A stretch of DNA of 17,226 nt from Nitrospinota bacterium (GTDB taxonomy: Bacteria; JAUXIQ01), in the NCBI GenBank assembly GCA_030620925.1, contig JAUXIQ010000007.1:1-17226 (forward strand), in the 5' to 3' direction. Within the stretch, counting starts at the first letter, position 1; each line of letters begins with the position of its first letter. A model generated the notes under the pieces. That model did not search any database, was not told where the DNA came from, and saw nothing but the letters and a program-made list of their open reading frames with translations. Positions 13,903-17,226 of the stretch are shown in pieces. The translations under genes and the position numbers were made by a program.

Positions 13903-14745
13903 TTATATACTCCTCCGCCGACTCTGGCCTTTTATCTGATACCAGGAGCAGGCTTCCAGGAGCCTGTCCGCCACCCTTTCTCCCAGAACACGATCGAGCT
14001 GGCGGGGATCGATATTGGTCGTGGTTATCAGGGGTTTTTCCTTTATGATACGCTCGTTGACGATGAGGAAAAGCTGTCCACGTTGCTGATCGCTTAATTT
14101 GTCCACTCCCAGATCATCGAGTACTACGATTTCTCTATCGCTCAACTGCTGGAAAATCTCCTGTTCCTCTGTTACAGCATCCCCGGCGCGATGCCATCTA
14201 AGCTCTTGAAGAAGATTTGGGACTGAGAAAAAACCGGCGGAACAATTTTCGCCTCGCTTAATCTGGTCCATTAATATCTGGCATATAATAGCCGACGCGA
14301 GGTGCGTTTTCCCCACGCCCGTGGGCCCATGGATACCGATGCCCCTAGCGGTATCGGCTGAAAAAGAGAGAGAAAATTCCACGCAGCTTCGGTAAGCTTC
14401 CTCATTTTCTTCGCATACTTCGAAGTCTACGAAGCTTTTTCCTGCAAGTCCGGGCGACATATTTATCTCCTGGCATTTTTCTTCGAAAGCCGCCTTGAAG
14501 ACGCATTCGCAAACCCCCAATATTTCTTCTCCCTCCTGGAACCATTCTTTACGTATACCCCTGTACACGGTCCCCGGACGGTACCTCCCGTAGTCGAAAG
14601 TCAACACGCTTGTCTCACCCCAGACCTCTCCACCGGAGCCGTCGTAGAGCGGAATGCTCCGCTGCGCCCGCCGTGAAGGAACAGCGCCATTGCAGAGAGG
14701 GCATCTAACCGATGAAGGACTCCATTTTATGTCTTGCTCGCTCAT
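13903..14745 (-). CDS. DnaC/DnaI/IstB-type AAA+ ATPase (helicase-loader-like) with cysteine-rich N-terminus
   Basis: This 280-residue protein has an N-terminal Cys-rich module, with C15-x2-C18 (RCPLCNG) and C79-x-C81 (GVCEC) as likely zinc ligands and C91 nearby. The C-terminal AAA+ ATPase has Walker A GPTGVGKTH at 140-148, Walker B IVVLDDLG at 206-213, sensor 1 TTN at 242-244, and a GERVADRLLE segment (255-264) with candidate arginine-finger residues R257 and R261. This architecture is that of DnaC/DnaI helicase loaders and phage or IstB-type relatives, which open or load a hexameric helicase on DNA. No transposase, phage gene or helicase is next to it, so an IS21 helper role is unlikely here. 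The ribosome binding site is weak (GGTGT). A well-formed promoter with an overlapping palindrome lies upstream, so regulated expression is likely. Confidence 0.85.
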   Translation of the reverse strand: MSEQDIKWSPSSVRCPLCNGAVPSRRAQRSIPLYDGSGGEVWGETSVLTFDYGRYRPGTVYRGIRKEWFQEGEEILGVCECVFKAAFEEKCQEINMSPGLAGKSFVDFEVCEENEEAYRSCVEFSLSFSADTARGIGIHGPTGVGKTHLASAIICQILMDQIKRGENCSAGFFSVPNLLQELRWHRAGDAVTEEQEIFQQLSDREIVVLDDLGVDKLSDQQRGQLFLIVNERIIKEKPLITTTNIDPRQLDRVLGERVADRLLEACSWYQIKGQSRRRSI

Positions 14746-14788
14746 GGATACACCACATACAGAGAGAGATAAAAATAATTGTATTTCT

Positions 14789-14820
14789 ATTATACTGTAG
14801 GTTAATTGAAAAGTTAACCT
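14789..14820 (-). promoter_or_regulatory. Sigma-70 promoter with palindromic operator for the DnaC-like gene
   Basis: On the minus strand TTAACT (14812-14817, 4 of 6 matches) is separated by exactly 17 nt from a perfect TATAAT (14789-14794), about 44 nt upstream of the ATG. A palindrome AGGTTAA-N8-TTAACCT (14799-14820) covers the whole -35 hexamer and part of the spacer, the usual place for a repressor to block polymerase. Confidence 0.55.
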
Positions 14821-14892
14821 CTCAAGTTTCCCACTTGGTCTGTCAACCCACAGGGGTATTCTCTTCCCTCAGCCAACCCTCTTGGATGCAGA

Positions 14893-15303
14893 TTACCGAT
14901 ATAAAGGTCGGTCAGAATGCGCTCCGGTGCTCATCTCCAGCACCTGTTCAATATCGGCCATCAGTTTGTAACGTGTTTGGGGGCGATGCTCCCACCGCTT
15001 TTCCGCTGCCGGGGAATAGCCGTCGATCACCTCGACTTGATCGATCTTTTCCACCTTGCAGATGAGCTGAAAGCCGAGCTTGTTTACAGGGTCCATTACC
15101 GCCACCGACAGCCTGGGATTGACCAGCAGGTTTTCCATCGTTTTTACACAAAACCAGGCGCTGAAGCAAACCCTTCCTTCATCTTCCACTCTTATCCCTT
15201 CGGCGGTGGCGATATGAGGCAACCCTTCTTCATCCGCCGTTGCCAAGTAGACTATGTTATCGTCATTCAAAAACTCTTTCATAGTTTCCGGAATGGATTC
15301 CAT
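14893..15303 (-). CDS. Pyridoxamine 5'-phosphate oxidase-fold flavin-binding protein
   Basis: This 136-residue split-barrel protein is recognised by MKEFLNDDNIVYLATADEEGLPHIA (8-32), followed by VCFSAWFCVKTMENLLVNPRLSVAVMD (45-71) and FQLICKVEKID (78-88), the order seen in PNPOx-like FMN/F420/heme-binding proteins. True PdxH-type oxidases are about 210 residues, so this short form is a general flavin-reductase-like family member with unknown substrate. The frame extends upstream to 15387, but the ATG at 15303 is chosen because AAGGAGG lies 8 nt before it and the extra 28 residues do not fit the fold. It is divergent from the acyl-CoA synthetase at 15602. Confidence 0.82.
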   Translation of the reverse strand: MESIPETMKEFLNDDNIVYLATADEEGLPHIATAEGIRVEDEGRVCFSAWFCVKTMENLLVNPRLSVAVMDPVNKLGFQLICKVEKIDQVEVIDGYSPAAEKRWEHRPQTRYKLMADIEQVLEMSTGAHSDRPLYR

Positions 15304-15601
15304 TTTGACTACCTCCTTGTCCGTAGGTCTTCTTTGAATAAAGATAATACGGTTGAGAGTTAAGGTAATAAGCATGTAGATCGGCATGTTAACTCAAATG
15401 GATTCAGCTACTGTGGCGGGCTTTTTTTCGTCCTGATCAGTTTTCGTAATGGGAGGACTCATATCCACACAAAATATTAAATATCTCTTGAACAGGTCGA
15501 TTCCGTTATGTATTATTTCCCTCATCGATATAGCGGCTGCTGATTGTCAGAAGCGAGACTTTTATGCATAGCCCGTCAGGGACCCAAAGGAGGGAAGAAA
15601 A
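15304..15601. other. Divergent intergenic region (about 298 nt)
   Basis: The region separates two divergent genes and should hold both promoters. A TATTAT (minus strand, about 50 nt before the PNPOx-like ATG) and a TTGTCA at 15544-15549 on the plus strand are possible elements, but neither has a convincing partner at correct spacing. No further gene, hairpin terminator or repeat was recognised. The T-run near 15422 is not preceded by a stem. Confidence 0.5.
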
Positions 15602-17226
15602 ATGATTAGAGGCGATGGCACCTCGTACTACGAAGCCGACCCGCACGAACATCTCCTCAGAGATATCACCATCGGTCAACTGCTGGACGAGAGAGCCCGC
15701 GAATTGCCTGATCAGGAAGCCGTTGTCTACTCTGTATACGATGAAGATGGAATCAATGTGCGCTGGACCTACAGTGAATTAAAGCAGAAAGTGGACAGGG
15801 TAGCCAGGGGGCTTATGGCTATGGGGGTGGAGAAGGGTGAGAAGGTCGCACTGTGGGCCACCAATCTCCCTGAATGGATACTCATGGAGTTTGCCATGGC
15901 GAAGATAGGAGCGGTGCTGGTCACGGTCAACGTAAACTATCAGCCCCCTGAATTGGAGTATCTGCTCACGCAGTCCAATTCCTCTTCCCTGTTCCTGATG
16001 GAGGGGTTCAGGGATACCGATTATCTGGGGACCATAAACCAGCTTGCCCCGGAACTGGCTTCCTCCCAGCCCGGAGACCTCAACTGCCCGAAACTGCCCG
16101 ACCTCAAGAGGGTGGTATTCATAGGAGACCAGGTGCCCCCGGGGACCTTCAACTTCAACCAGCTCGATGAAATGGCTGACGAGGTTTCCGAGAAAGAATT
16201 TTCGGAGAGACAGAGCCGGATTTCGCCGCAGGACCTGGTTCAGATACAGTATACCTCGGGCACTACGGGCTTTCCTAAAGGGGCTATGCTCTCAAACTAC
16301 AACCTGGTCAACAACGCCTTTTTCCTGGCGGACAGGTTAGGGGTGAAGCCAGGAAAGCGATACCTCTCAGGTATGCCACTGTTTCACACCGGCGGGTGCG
16401 TGTGCCACACTCTGGCCACCATAGCGGGGGGAGGGACTGTTATAGAATTGGTCTACTTCGATCCCGTAAAAATGATGCAGGCCCTCCAAAAAGAGAAGGC
16501 CACGCATTACCTCGGCGTCCCCACCATGTTGATCGGCATAATGCAGCACCCCGAATTCCCCCAACACGATTTCAGCTCCCTGGAGATAGTGATGTCCGGG
16601 GGCTCGCCGGTTCCCATAGAGGTGGCCAGAGAGGTGGAAGAAAAGATGGGCTGCAAGGTGCTGGTGGTTTTCGGCCTGACTGAAGCGAGCCCGGTGATCA
16701 CCCTGGCCAAACCCGAGGAACCGCTGGAGCTGCGCGTGGAGACTGTAGGCAGCGCGCTCCCTTACATGGAAATCAAGATAGCCGACCCTGAGACCGGAAA
16801 ACCTGTGCCGCTGGGGGAATATGGCGAGTTCTGCAACAGGGGCTACAACATAATGCCGGGTTACTACCAGATGCCCGATAAGACCGCCGAGACCATCGAC
16901 GAAGAGGGCTGGCTCCATACCGGCGACCTGGGCGTAATGAGTGAGAGCGGACATTGCAACATAGTGGGCCGCATAAAAGACATGATAATACGCGGAGGAG
17001 AGAATCTGTATACCCGTGAGATAGAAGAGCTCCTGATAACCCACCCCAAGATAATGGACGTCTACATCGTGGGTGTGCCGGACAAAAAATGGGGCGAGGA
17101 AGTCGCCGCCTTCGCAAAGTTACACCCCGACCAGCAGTTGGACCTTGAAGAGATGCGCAGCTTCTGCGAAGGGAAACTGGCGCGCCACAAACGGCCTAAG
17201 TACCTCACGCTGGTGGATGAGTTCCC
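15602..17226 (+). CDS. Acyl-CoA synthetase, FadD/FACL-like (3' truncated by window edge)
   Basis: The frame is open from the ATG at 15602 to the end of the window, giving about 541 residues without a stop. The start has an excellent ribosome binding site, AAAGGAGGG, ending 7 nt before the ATG. It is an ATP-dependent fatty or other carboxylic acid:CoA ligase. The A3 P-loop YTSGTTGFPKG is at 217-227, A5 FGLTEASP follows, A7 HTGDLGVM is at about 439-446, and the hinge motif GRIKDMIIRGGENLYTREIEE starts with R457. The sequence ends at LVDEFP, just before the A10 lysine, so only some 25-40 residues are missing. The DMIIRGGEN hinge and overall layout match medium/long-chain FACL enzymes. It is the third ligase of this superfamily here, in a different subfamily from the other two. 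Confidence 0.93.
   Translation, partial: MIRGDGTSYYEADPHEHLLRDITIGQLLDERARELPDQEAVVYSVYDEDGINVRWTYSELKQKVDRVARGLMAMGVEKGEKVALWATNLPEWILMEFAMAKIGAVLVTVNVNYQPPELEYLLTQSNSSSLFLMEGFRDTDYLGTINQLAPELASSQPGDLNCPKLPDLKRVVFIGDQVPPGTFNFNQLDEMADEVSEKEFSERQSRISPQDLVQIQYTSGTTGFPKGAMLSNYNLVNNAFFLADRLGVKPGKRYLSGMPLFHTGGCVCHTLATIAGGGTVIELVYFDPVKMMQALQKEKATHYLGVPTMLIGIMQHPEFPQHDFSSLEIVMSGGSPVPIEVAREVEEKMGCKVLVVFGLTEASPVITLAKPEEPLELRVETVGSALPYMEIKIADPETGKPVPLGEYGEFCNRGYNIMPGYYQMPDKTAETIDEEGWLHTGDLGVMSESGHCNIVGRIKDMIIRGGENLYTREIEELLITHPKIMDVYIVGVPDKKWGEEVAAFAKLHPDQQLDLEEMRSFCEGKLARHKRPKYLTLVDEF

Noticed and set aside
14712-15065. Plus-strand open frame bridging the DnaC-like promoter and the PNPOx-like gene
   Set aside because: It overlaps a good minus-strand promoter and the 3' end of a recognised gene, and has no domain.
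16367-17044. 225-codon open frame on the minus strand
   Set aside because: It is antisense to the third acyl-CoA synthetase, whose frame stays open with all family motifs.

Overview
The window looks like chromosomal DNA of an anaerobic, non-photosynthetic bacterium with mid-range G+C. The clues are a tungsten/molybdopterin aldehyde:ferredoxin oxidoreductase (AOR), three separate acyl-CoA synthetase-type ligases, and an RpoE-like ECF sigma factor with a zinc-binding membrane anti-sigma factor and exported proteins. A fatty-acid or aromatic-acid using, syntrophic or sulfate-reducing 'deltaproteobacterial' type lineage fits best. This is inference from gene content; no rRNA or other phylogenetic marker is present. 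No tRNA, rRNA, CRISPR array, transposase or integrase was seen.

Layout. (1) 1-840: the C-terminal part of a FATP/very-long-chain type acyl-CoA synthetase, closed by a strong intrinsic terminator. (2) 841-1108: spacer with an inverted pair of REP-like palindromes. (3) 1109-1882 (-) and 2090-4069 (+): an SDR oxidoreductase divergent from an AOR with an unusual cysteine spacing. (4) 4161-8027, all on the minus strand: a CaiC-like acyl-CoA ligase, a 14-TM DHA2-family MFS exporter preceded by a perfect operator-like palindrome, and a stand-alone CinA C-terminal (PncC) amidase. (5) 8237-10312 (+): ECF sigma factor, overlapping anti-sigma factor, a small exported protein of unrecognised family, and an exported Tyr/Arg/His-rich protein. 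(6) 10361-11572 (-): threonine ammonia-lyase with an ACT domain, divergent from a CCA-adding/poly(A) polymerase-type nucleotidyltransferase with HD domain (11738-13069, +). (7) 13196-13825 (+): a nitroreductase, convergent with a DnaC/IstB-type AAA+ helicase-loader-like ATPase (13903-14745, -) that has a clear sigma-70 promoter with a palindrome over its -35 element. (8) 14893-15303 (-): a pyridoxamine-phosphate-oxidase-fold flavin protein, divergent from a third acyl-CoA synthetase that starts at 15602 and runs off the end of the window.

How the parts may work together. The ligases activate carboxylic acids to CoA thioesters. The AOR interconverts acids and aldehydes using ferredoxin. The SDR could handle alcohol/ketone or 3-hydroxyacyl steps. 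Together they resemble a carboxylic-acid handling neighbourhood, although the genes are not one operon. The sigma/anti-sigma/secreted-protein cluster is a separate envelope-signalling unit. The housekeeping genes (threonine ammonia-lyase, CCA-adding enzyme, PncC, nitroreductase) are ordinary. The least explained items are the two exported proteins of the sigma operon, the shifted cysteine motif in the AOR, and the palindromes in front of the MFS and DnaC-like genes.
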